Shown: positions 22,877 through 33,308 of the stretch, one piece after another | Layout of the letters: every line of letters starts with the position of its first letter | Numbering within the stretch: the first letter of the stretch is position 1 | Source of the DNA: Lyophyllum atratum | Taxonomy: Eukaryota > Basidiomycota > Agaricomycetes > Agaricales > Lyophyllaceae | Direction: 5' to 3' | DNA: 64,000 nt | NCBI GenBank assembly: GCA_014905825.1 | Contig: JACGCN010000064.1 | Location: 1-64,000 of the forward strand | Notes under the pieces: generated by a model | Told to the model about the DNA's origin: nothing | Database searches by the model: none | Seen by the model: the letters and a program-made list of their open reading frames with translations, nothing else | Program-made: the position numbers and the translations under genes

Positions 22877-25800
22877 ATGTCGGACGCCGACCGCGCTGCA
22901 AAGGCGGCCAGAGCCAAGGCCCTGGTATGTACACGTTGTGCTACTGGTTGTCTGAGCCCGACTCACGAAACCCAATTCATCGTAGCTGAAAAAGCGCCAG
23001 CGAGAGAAAGCTGGCGGGGTATCCGCCGCAGCATCCAGCTCTAGTGTCGCGTCACCCATAACCCCGTCGAGAACGCTCTCTCCCGCGCCCCAAGGACCCT
23101 CCGAGGAGGATAAACGAGACCTGGGTGACGTGTAGGTGCAGGTCATATTTGGACGGCCTGTGGGCAGTTTCGCTAATCAGGCAAATCTCCACTTCGACGT
23201 GAAATCTTTTCTCAGGTTCAGTAAAGACGACTCAGACACGTCGTGGCTCTCTTCCCTGCCTCGAGCACCTTCACCACCTCCCCGAATAACATCACCGCTT
23301 GCTTCGCCCCAGCCCACTAATGGCATCGCATCACCTCCTGCTATTGCATCGCCCACTCCAGATCACACCAATGCCCTACAAGCCGAGAATGCATCCTTAT
23401 TGGCCGAGGTGAAGCGGTTACAAGCTTCAGGGACGGGTAAGTTCATCTTATCTTATACACATATAAGCAATTAAAATGCGAGTAGAAGCACAGCAAAGGG
23501 AGATGTCGCTCGAACAACAACGAATACAATCTGAAGAAAAGCTAGCTACACTGCATTCGGAAAATGAATCGTTAACAGCCCAGGTGAAACACCTACAAGC
23601 CGCCGAATCGAGTGCGTCACCCTCTTCTCGTTCCTTGACGGTAAATGACGCAGGCCCGTGTAGAGTTACAACAGACCGAGGTACTATTACAAGAGCAACG
23701 TACTCGAGCGAAAGACCTCCAGGAGGAACTTGAACGCTTAGAAGACGAGAAGGACCGGGCTCTCCAGAATGAGCAGCAGACAATATCTTTGCTCGTTTCA
23801 GAGAAATCTTCGCTTTCAGCTGAAGTCCAGCGTTTAGAGGACGTTGAATCTAGTATGTTGCCTCCGCTCTAAATTATCCGAAGCTCCATTGTCTTACCGT
23901 GCTTTAATAGAGGCAAACGCTTTAGAAAGTAGTTTGGAAGAAGAGAGCCGCGATAGGAAGACATTGAACGAGAAATTTCAACGTCTACAGGCGGATCAGC
24001 AGGAGGCTGAGAAAGTCATTCAAGAATCCCTGGCTAAGGAGAAGGAATTGACCGAACGATGCCGGGAGAAGGTATGCTACTATTATTGGGATAGCCATCC
24101 ATCATTTCTCACCAAGCGGTCACAGGACCGAGAGCTTCAACTGACGAACTCGTCGGTGAATGATCTGAAGCACGAGGCGGAGCAGCATCAGAGGAGGGTG
24201 CGGGAGCTGGAGGAACAGATTCAAAGTGACGACCGGGTTGAACGGCTGGAAAACTCGCTGAAGAATACACAAGACCGTGCTGACGAGCTTGAATTCCAGC
24301 TTTCAAAACTCAAACAGGTAAGTATGGGCACAGATTGCAAGACGCTGCGTTAACGAACCTCTTCAGGTGCACACTACGTTGAAAGTCGAACGCGATGAAA
24401 TTGAATCACAACGCCTACTCCACTCCAGCACTGCATCTGACTTGGAGACCAAGCTTTCGGAAATGCAAGAAGCTCACACAGGAGTACTTGAACAGCTCGC
24501 TACTGCAAACTCTGAGAAGGCTTCTCTTGTCCAGGAGAAATCCGAAATTCAGGCCCAAGTCGAATCTATGCAGGGGTCCTTTTCTGATCTGCAGGAGAAA
24601 TTAGTGCAGGCCGCCGCCGCTGTCGCCTCCAATGCCCGGCAACTGCAGACTGCGCAGAACCAACTGAAGGCCGCGGCGCGGCGAGCTGATGACGCAGAGA
24701 AGATGCAGGCGGACCTTCAGGCAGAGGGCACGAATCTCTTGCGTTCCTTGGACGAAATGCGGCCGAAGATCGTCGAGCTGACAGAGGTGAAACTTGAGTT
24801 GACGGAGACCATCAGCTCATTGGAACTTGATCTCCGAAATAGTAGAGACAGGGTGTCACACCTGGAATCCTACCTAAAGGAGACGGCTGAAGAGAAGGAA
24901 GAGCTGCAAGAGCAGCTACGGGAGCTTATAGCGCAGCACGAGAAAGAGCGAACACTGACTGTGTCTGACTCATCTGAGCTTCAGAAAGCGTATGCCGAGC
25001 TTCAGGAAGAGCTCGACAGCGCAATCGCGAGCCTGCGCAATCTCGAAACAGAGCGAGCGAGCCATCATCAAGAAACAGAGCGTCAAATCCAAGAGATTGA
25101 GCGCCTCACTTCACTAAACAAGGCCACGACAGAGGAGATCTCCTCCCTGCGAGAAGAGCTGGACATCGCTACGAATGCTGGGGTTAGTCATTTGTCAATT
25201 ATTTGGCCTTCTCTAATCACTCGCCGTCACGCAGGATGAAGGCCAAGACTTCTTGGAACGCGCTCAGAACGAGATAGAAGCCCTTCGGACCCACTTGAGT
25301 GCGCAAGAGGACGAAATTTCACAACTTCGCGAAGCTGTAGCCTCTCCCACACGAACGAACGGCCCGCAATTCCTCGACAACGAGCTCCTTAATTCCCTCC
25401 GCCAACAACACGCCCTTGACCTCTCCGCCGCGCAGTCCCAAATCCGTGCTTTGGAGACAACTGTCTTCGACGCCAATGCTCGTGCACATGGCCTTCAAAA
25501 ACAAGTCAGTGCACTGGAGGACCAACTAGCACGTCCACGCCCCTCCTCGCGTCTAGGCCAGCGTTCCTTTTCTCCTGTCCCAAGTGCTTTGCGTCCCACC
25601 AGCCGTAACTCAGAGCTGCGGCGCTCGTCCTTTAGTTCTCATCGTCCGAGGAGTATATCTGGTGCGCCTGCTCCCCTGGCGCGCTCGATCTTCGACCAGA
25701 ACATGTCTGCGGAGACGAGACACAAGCGATTGGTCAGCTTGAGCATGCTCAAAGCGCGCATCGACAGTGAGGTGGAAGTGACAATTTCGCGGCCGTCCTC

Positions 25801-25987
25801 TCGCGCGTCGTCAGTACGGGCCCTCTCGCCCGTCCGGTCAGATATGGGGTCCCTCCCAGGTTCACCTCATTCGCATACACATTCCCTGTCGGAGTCGCGG
25901 GCGGGTGTGGCGCATCGCCCGCAATTCCTGGACGACTCTCACGTGTTCTGGTGTCACTCGTGCACTGGGGATCTGGTTATCCTCTGA
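22877..25987 (+). CDS. Golgin-like long coiled-coil protein
   Basis: About ten exons encode a protein of some 850-900 residues that is almost entirely coiled coil from about residue 90 to 720. The N-terminus (MSDADRAAKAARAKALLKKR) is basic and helical, a style seen in fungal Golgi-tether (golgin/GM130-Bug1-like) proteins. It is followed by a Ser/Pro linker (DLGDVFSKDDSDTSWLSSLP). The C-terminal 150 residues are Ser/Arg/Pro-rich and disordered and end in HVFWCHSCTGDLVIL. An apparent in-frame TAG at 23133 disappears when an 84-nt intron (23132-23215) is removed. Three consecutive exons end in related heptads (see findings). Tethering at Golgi membranes is inferred from architecture only; other coiled-coil scaffolds are possible. 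Confidence 0.72.
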
Positions 25988-26111
25988 GCATGAGCAAGGA
26001 CTTTCGCATACATCTAGTTTGGATAGGATTTGGTATTCAAAGCTCTGTCCACGATTATAATACAAGTCACGCCCTCGTTATCCACGAAGATATATAAATC
26101 GGCTTTCATCG

Positions 26112-28279
26112 CTAGCGTTGTATCCGTTCCTTCATTTCCTGCGCCTTTTGCTCCCGCCATTCGCAGTGAGCCTCGTACTCACATGTACTAAATGGCAGGC
26201 ATAAGCAGAATATAAACACCAAGAGCAAAGAGCTGCCCACCGACATCTCCCAGCGTCTTGCAGTGACACTCCCTGAGGTTCCCTCTCACCATGCCACCAC
26301 TGCAACACCTGTGTAAGATGGTTGTTGAGCAGTTGCTCCTCGTATATGAATTTCTTGACACCGATGATCGACAGATCGCGAACTTCGAGATTCTCGTTAA
26401 ATCCTTTCTGCCGCGCTGCATCGGGAAGAGGGATATCAAACTCGTTGGGATGGGAATGGCCTACTGGATTCGTTCGTCAAGAGTGTTCAAGGGAGGAATT
26501 TAATTGTTACCAATAGTACCGTTACTGTCAACGATAGCAACGATATCCTTTTCTGAGAACGATCCTTCTTCGGGCGGAGGCGGCGACTCCCCTATTGAGC
26601 TCAACACCGATACGGCTTCGTTAGCAGTCGCTTTTAAGATGCCAGGAAACTCTCTACTCGGCTCGTGAGCAAGATCATGCAAACTTGCTTCTATAGCTCT
26701 AGCAAGATCAAGTTCCTCTTGTGTCATAGACTTGACACCGTTTTGGGCGTGTGTCTTCCCTTTGCCTCTATTCCTGGATTTCCATTTCGAACCCGGAGCC
26801 TGAAGGCGGTAAATTATCTCCAAAGAGGTATCCACATCGCAGACATTGAGTACTTGGACCATATCCGTCCAAGCCTTGGCGAGGTCATTCAAGCACGAGG
26901 TTGTCCTTTCCTGGCTTTCCGCAGTGAGCCGCGCCTGGACCAAAAATTGGGTTGAAAATGACGCTGAGGGGTTCACATCGAGCCGTCTCCAAAATGACCC
27001 GAAATCAAAAGGAGGAGAGGTTGAAATCAGGTCCCTCAGCAGGCGGTAATACAACATTAGCTGTATCCGCGATGGGAGCGAGTCCTGATGCGACGGGAGC
27101 GAGTTTGAGCGTCTTGTTTTGGTATCTATGAGGTGAAGAATAATTTGCGATGGAGCTGAAGGAATTGACGAGGTGTTCAAAGGCAGTGGGGAGGCACTCT
27201 CGACTATACTTGATTCCTCAGGAAAGAATGTGCTCTGAGTCGAGGGCGCTGAAAAAAACTCGGCTATTGAGGGCTGAGAAGGTGACGCCGATCTTCTCGG
27301 TCTCTTCGACTTGGGTGTTGTCGGTGATGTGGCCTGGTGGCGCTTTTGCGGCACTGGTTGTAGTTGTGGCAGTCTCACAACTTCGTCCTATACACATCAT
27401 ACTGTCAAAACAGGTATTCCTGAAAGAAAGGGAATCCTTACTATGATTCCGACAACAACTTCGTTGTATATGACGCCAAAGACGTTCATTTCACGCTTGA
27501 ATCCCTGTGAGCTTCGGACCCGGTGATTGGATAGGACTCACAGTGAAGCCTTCAAGGAGAATACATTGCAAGCTCGACACCATGTTGAGAAGACTAAACG
27601 CGATAGAATAGAGATTAGCGTTATGGACATGTCCAGCGGAGAATCCATCCCACACCGCAAGGCCCACTGCTCCTCCTCTGAGGTAACGTTCACTAGTACT
27701 TCCTCGGGTCGAATTTCAAGCTCAAGACGTTTATGAATCGCCTGCGAAGTCCTTCAGCCATTTGTCCACCTAACACAGTATGCATACTCACCTGTCCTTT
27801 CTTTATGCGTTTGTCATTATTAGCAGCCACGGCCTTCTCGACGACGATCTCCTTCCCCCGCGCAGAAACAAAAGATGCCGGACGAGACGCGATGGGTCTG
27901 GACCTTCGTTGGCGTAATCCATAGTCGAACTGAACTTCACACCTATGCTCCCGTTCGTATCGTAAGCAAAACATGACACTGAATTGGACGCAGAGGCGAC
28001 GCACCACGCAAGCGACGCCAGATCGGTCACCGTAAGCACCCCGCCGCGTCTATACTGCTGTAAAGGGCTCAAAACCGAATCAGTCGCCCTTTCTCGTCCT
28101 TCACCAGCTGATGTCGACGCGTCGGCTGACTGAGACAACGCCTCCGGTGTGGAAGATTCGAGTTCAATCGTGATCTTGGGCCCTGCCTTGGCCTTGTGTA
28201 TCAAGTCAGCATCTATTTGCTGGAGATCGTCTTCCGTGAATTCAGAAAAATCGAACGCGGCGTATTCGTCGTCGGACAT
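26112..28279 (-). CDS. EXO5: Exonuclease V (EXO5/Dem1), Fe-S ssDNA exonuclease
   Basis: Fe4S4-containing single-strand DNA exonuclease for mitochondrial or nuclear genome maintenance. Eight exons. The N-terminus is DFSEFTEDDLQQIDADLIHK. The RecB-like core shows GGVLTVTDLASLAWCEVQFD (first cluster Cys), YGLRQRRSRPIASRPASF, SARGKEIVVEKAVAANND, IIDEVVRLPQLQ (catalytic Asp/Glu) and SLPSRIQLMLYYRLLRDLI. The C-terminal cysteines are in GRCRTCEYEAHCE. An insert between the core halves has KRPRRSASPSQPSIAEFF and a UIM-like helix, TQEELDLARAIEASL. In the last exon the expected CEWREQKAQEMKERIQR is reached only by skipping one A in GAAATGG (about 26159-26162). Read literally, the frame continues to a stop at 26014. 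All other exon joins are in phase. The gene converges with the golgin-like gene. Confidence 0.92.
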
Positions 28280-28998
28280 GAATGGTAGACGGAAGACCTT
28301 TAAATAAGGTGATCGCGGTGTGACCGTGCGACTCAGACCCTTCCAAGTGAGGAAAGCAATGTAAAAACCGATTCATTGGTTTTATACCCTATAGATAAGA
28401 GTACCGATGCCACCCGAATCACGACCGATGTCAACGAACGCTAGCTGATAGGATCCGATGTCGATCTGTAGAAGACTCGTCACAGCAGACGCTAGCAGAT
28501 GTTCATCTGCCTCAGTCCGGATTTCTGTCACGGTCGCTATCTGTTGTTTTCGGTCAAACCGATTGCAACAGACACAAACCGACACGAACATGGTCGGTTT
28601 TGACTGGGACTCAGTACTCAGTACTCAGCGCTCAATATTCAAGCTCAAGGAACACAGACATCTACAGATATGAGGCTCATGCAAGGGGAAACATTATCCA
28701 ATGAACATGAACAGAATTGGAGGTAAATATTACAGATGCCAGTACGATGTACAACCTACAAGAGGCAGAAAATGTCAAAGATCGTTATTGGTGTTCGTGA
28801 CTTCAGTGTGAAGATGGTGGAGATGAAAGATAGATAAAAAGAGAGGTGGGGTAGTTGGTGAGGATGTGGATGTAGATAAGGGTCCCGGGTAATGCCCACC
28901 CGCGAAAAATGAAGATGACAAAAATGATCATGAAGGACTGAATGTAAGTAAAGGATTCTTGAACGAAAGGTGCCATAGTTATGATGCATGCAATGGAC
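28280..28998. other. Spacer between EXO5 and the next minus-strand gene
   Basis: About 0.72 kb. It should contain the EXO5 promoter and the 3' UTR of the upstream neighbour. A short imperfect tandem repeat (ACTCAGT units) lies at about 28609-28630. No gene was found. Confidence 0.5.
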
Positions 28999-31900
28999 TT
29001 AGAAAAAGCCGCTGCGCTTCGTTCGAAGATTTCTGAGGCGTGCCAACAGGTCCTACAAGGCGACAGTTCCTGAACGCGAACATCAATGCGACTAGAGGAA
29101 GACTTACTTCGACCTCATCAGCATCAAGCGTCCCGCGTTTCCTCTCATGCTCTAGGCCAGTCTCGATACTCTCCAGTACATCCGTAATGAGCTCTCGGTA
29201 ATCCACACCGAAGAACTGCGTGAGTTTCGCCGCCCTCCGCCTGCGTGCCTGGAAGTCCGTCACCTCCGGACGCGGCGAGGATATGCTGTATTCAGATGCA
29301 ATGGACATAATGGAGGTGCGCGCAGGGAGTGAGCGACGGCGCTCGGACTTTATCGAGGAGGCATTGGAGGCACGCCGGTCGCCGCTGGTCCCAGTGGGCG
29401 TGGTACGGGCGAAAGGCTGGAGCAGCGGGGGCTCGACCATCTTTCCGGTTGTGAGGTACTCGTGTAGCTCTGCCAGCGACTCCTTGTCGTCCTGAAACCA
29501 AAAGGAAGATGAGTATGCGGACAAGCAAAGGCAGGAGTAAACGATGAGCCCACCCGATCCAGGATATCAACCAGCGAGTTCAGCGATTCATGATAGTGCG
29601 AATAAACTGCCGATGTCCGCCTGCCCGAGTCTCGCTCGGGAGAGTCGCTCCGCCCCTTGGGAAGCAGCGCCTTGTTAGACTCTGAGGTGCCTGGGCGATT
29701 GTTCTTGGACTTCTTGGGCTTCGAGTATGAGGAGCGGTTGGGGTTGCGCAGGCCAGTCACGGCCGGAAGGCTCTCGCCAGGTGACGTCCAACCAGACACC
29801 AATTTGTTTGATGCATGATCCGCCGGTGATGGGGCGCGGTGGGTGTGATACAACGTCTGCGGGGGTGCAACACCGAATACCTGCAGGCGGGTAAGACATC
29901 GTCGTAGAGTCAAGCAGTGGTGCAGTACATACCTTCTCCATCTTCTGTGCCCGCCGGACGTTGATGGCTTTCTCCCGATAGTTCAGATCCTCCTTGATCC
30001 TGTCAACCTCGTCTGACCAGCTCGAGCGGTACGCAGCGGCTGAGCTGCTCCGCCGGCGTCTGGTCCACGCCTTCCTCGACGATTCTTCGTTCTCAGGCAG
30101 GGACGGCATGGTGGGATCAAGAGGGGGCAGACTGGATTCGAGATCGTCGGGGCCCAGGACGAGGTTAACAGGGACACGCGAGCCCAAGAATCGGTGAACT
30201 TTTGCAAGCTTCTCGCGTTTGCGTTTGCGGGCCTCTTCTGCCTGTTCTTCTGGGGTCATGTTCTCAAATAGTGATTGAGCTGAGGGAGAAGAGGGGCGCC
30301 GGCCCCGGCTTGGAGCGGCTTCTTTCGGTGTAGCAAGGGGTGCCGAGCCGAGATCATCTGACAGATCGATGAACGATGTCGGGGAAGGCAAACTAATTTC
30401 GTCTGGTGCGCGGATGTCGGCGTCAGGTGAGCGTAAAGTTTTCCTCGAATGTTTACTATCTTTCAGGAATGACAGGTCGTCGGGACTAAGGGGTGCGGAA
30501 TGTCTCCGACCATGAATGTTCATGTAGTCCGATGCGGGCAGCCAATCAGTCTCCGGATTGATTGCAAGATCGAGGTTCTTCGACAAGACTCCACGCAGGT
30601 GGTGATTGTTGCTGGATGATATCGGAGGCAAGACAGGGGGTTTATTGGATCGCGTTGACTCCTGTTGTTGAGGGAAGGCATCTGGACCTGGGGGCTGGCC
30701 AAAGACTTTTGCAAGCTTGCGGTTTTTCCTGATGAGATCGGAGCGTTCATCGAGATCAAGGAAATTTGTTGTCGGAGGTAATTTATCCAAAAACTGCTTG
30801 GGCTCGTCGTAACGTTGCTGGGGTGAAGATTTCGGCGTTAATCTGTTGAAGATGGGCTTCGGGGCGGTAGGGATAGGTGGTTTCGGAGATGATGTGGGTT
30901 TCGGCGAGGAGGTACGACTAGGTGGGTGAGAGTGTGTGCGGTGGTGGTAGAGTTCTGGGAGTACGAATTCCGGGTTGGTAGGGGAGAGAATATCGATGAA
31001 GGACTGGCGTTCGGTGCTTCGCATGTTGATGGGTGAGTTCTGATGAAGTGACGACGAGCGATGGGGCGGCATAATGGGTATTGAGTCCGCAGTGTGGTAC
31101 ATGTCATGTGGGTGGGAGTGTGCTGAGGATGCAGGGTATATTGTGCTGGATATGCTAACGCGCAGATCGATGGTCGACGCGGGTCCGTGGGTGGTGGTAG
31201 AAGAAGAGGAGGACGAGGACGATCGTCGCGACGAGGACCGCCGTGGTCCGTGGGAAAGCAAGGGTCGTCGTTGGAACATTTCGGGTCCCCTCTCGTCGTC
31301 CGAGTCTGGTGGCGTCCAAACTTCATCTCTAGGGACGTCCACTGACTGTCGCCGTATGTCAAGCACGAGCTGATCGTTACCTTGGCGCATCGGTATACGC
31401 TGATTACTGTCTGTCTCTGTGCATTAGCTACGAGCAACCGATTTCTATCGACGCTGCGACGCACCGACGGGATGGATGAGCTTCAGTAGTTTGCCTTTCG
31501 CGCGAGCTCGTTCACGGAGATTCAAAACAGGCTGCGATTGGCGGCGTGCAGGGGCGTTGGAGACGTCGTTGAGCTCAGGCTTGAGGTCGTTCTGGCTCTT
31601 GGAGGTGGGGTCCTGGAAGAGAGCAAAGGGCAGTTTGCCGATGCCAAGCAGCCTGTCAACGCGGTTTTTTGAGATTTGTGATGGTTGAGAAACATTCGAC
31701 GGTTGCTGCAGATCGACACTGTGTTGCCCCTCGCTTCTCCCCATCCCATCAGCCGCTTCGGGTCTGCCGGTAGACTCATCACGCGGTCTCTCTTCCTCCA
31801 CCTCCACCACTGCAGCCAGTGTCGGCGCCGGATTGATGTACGGGTTCCAAGCCGCGGATCCGCTTGCATCCCATGTCGGTGATGTCTCCTGGATCAGCGG

Positions 31901-32323
31901 GCTCCCTACTTTGGGAGATGTCGGTGATCGCGGATTTCTCGAGTTGCGCCGTGGCGGGGGCGGAAGGCCTGCTGGTGCGCAATCCGATGTTGTAGGTGAA
32001 GTCGCCCACACTCCTCGCACCTTCTCGTCGTACTCCAGCAACGCGTCGAGGTTGGGTGAGATGACAAGCGAATGCGGGCTCCTCATGGAGACCTCAGATC
32101 GGCGCGCGTCTCCATCGTAAATCACATCCTGCCCAGCTCCAATCATCGTCATGCATGTGCTCGTCGTCGTAGCCGTCGTCGTCATAGGAAGCAAAGTGGA
32201 TAAGGCAGGTCTCAACGGCAGCTGTCGAGTGTCTGTCGAACGAAGGACAGTCGGTCGTGGAAGCTCAAGAACCACCCAGGTTTTGGCAGAGGGAACGCAC
32301 CTATCGGCCCGCAGGCTAGGCAT
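28999..32323 (-). CDS. Large disordered fungal protein with repeated K-L-x-K-x-F-G motifs
   Basis: Unrecognised by name. The start at 32323 gives MPSLRADRCVPSAKTWVVLE, and the gene runs through several exons to AARLTQ-like motifs and a stop at 28999, about 1,050-1,100 residues. Most of it is Ser/Pro/Arg-rich and probably disordered. Ordered islands share a pattern: RKNRKLAKVFGQPPG, RKREKLAKVHRFLGSRVPVN, RRAQKMEKVFGVAPPQ and RRRRAAKLTQFFGVDYREL, the last leading to a helical C-terminus (LITDVLESIETGLEHERKR, DLLARLRNLRTKRSGFF). Joins were chosen by frame: exon 1 to exon 2 uses acceptor CACAG at about 31422, giving HPVETDSNQRIPMRQG; the final join uses the acceptor TTGTAG that gives DEVEDLLARL. 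Function is unknown; a scaffold or polarity role would be a guess. Confidence 0.7.
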
Positions 32324-33308
32324 ATATCTATCACCACCACACACACACCTTGCCGGTTTTAGTTTGGCGTGCCGCCTGTCTTCTCGTGTCGACCTGCGTC
32401 GCCGGTGTCCTGTGGGGTCTGATGCAAGGTGTGCTTATCTACAGGAGGTGTGATACAGGAGCCAACCCAGCACACTGATCACTAACGTAGGCAAGCATCG
32501 GAAAAGCCCCGCCCCTATTAGAAAAATCTAGGCTGTAACTCCCCAATTCACCAGTGTGTAACCTGTCCAACACGCGCCAAACCCGCACTAGCCAATAGAA
32601 TCGCTCGCTCACAAGCTATAACGGTTCAATTCCCTTGTGCTAGAAACCCATTTGACAACCTCTCGCAGTGATTCTCCGCCTAGAGCGGCTCATGTTGTGT
32701 ATCTGGGTGTACATGACGTTGTATACATGGCAACGTCCGCAGCCTCCGCCGAGGGGCACCGTCGCATCATGATCCTACCGTTATCCATCTCATATCTGGG
32801 GGTGTGTTGCGGAGGGGATCAATCCACAGCTGACAATCTGGGACATGTCTCCGGCCTTGAGGCATATAAATAACCCAGCTAAAAAGGCTTACAGAATTGG
32901 ACATATCAAGATCAGACCTGAGCGCTTGTCACCAATGCTGTGTCTGCCTACGCAAAACAATTTAAACGGTTTTTAACGGCATAACGCCCAAGTTCCCTGC
33001 ATTCGAAGCTCAGACGCGACATGTGGAAGGGGACAGTTTTCAAGCATAGAAGGCTTCAACGGTTGACACCCCTCCCGACCCCGATTTCGATAAGACATCT
33101 CTCACTGCGGTTGGGAATGTAGTTAGATAGGCGATATGATTTATGAAATGTTACACTGGTAGCCTTATGCGAATGGATGAATAATAATGAATGGAGGAAT
33201 GAATGGAGGAGCAGGGCGTGGGTGTGCAGAATCAAAACATGCGACGAGTGACGGAGTGCCTGGAGTATTAAGAAGAGGATACGTAATGTGACCCTAACAT
33301 ACATATGT
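32324..33308. other. Spacer upstream of the disordered-protein gene
   Basis: About 0.98 kb between two minus-strand genes. It contains CA-rich tracts at 32335-32350, a TATA-like ATATAAATA near 32865-32873, and a short imperfect tandem repeat (GAATGGAG units) at about 33185-33210 near the 3' end of the NVJ2-like gene. No coding sequence is supported. Confidence 0.45.

Noticed and set aside
23133..23135. In-frame TAG in the golgin-like gene, suggesting a premature stop or recoding.
   Set aside because: It lies inside an 84-nt intron (23132-23215) with GTAGGT donor and TTCTCAG acceptor. Removing it gives the smooth junction DLGDVFSKDDSDTSWLSS.
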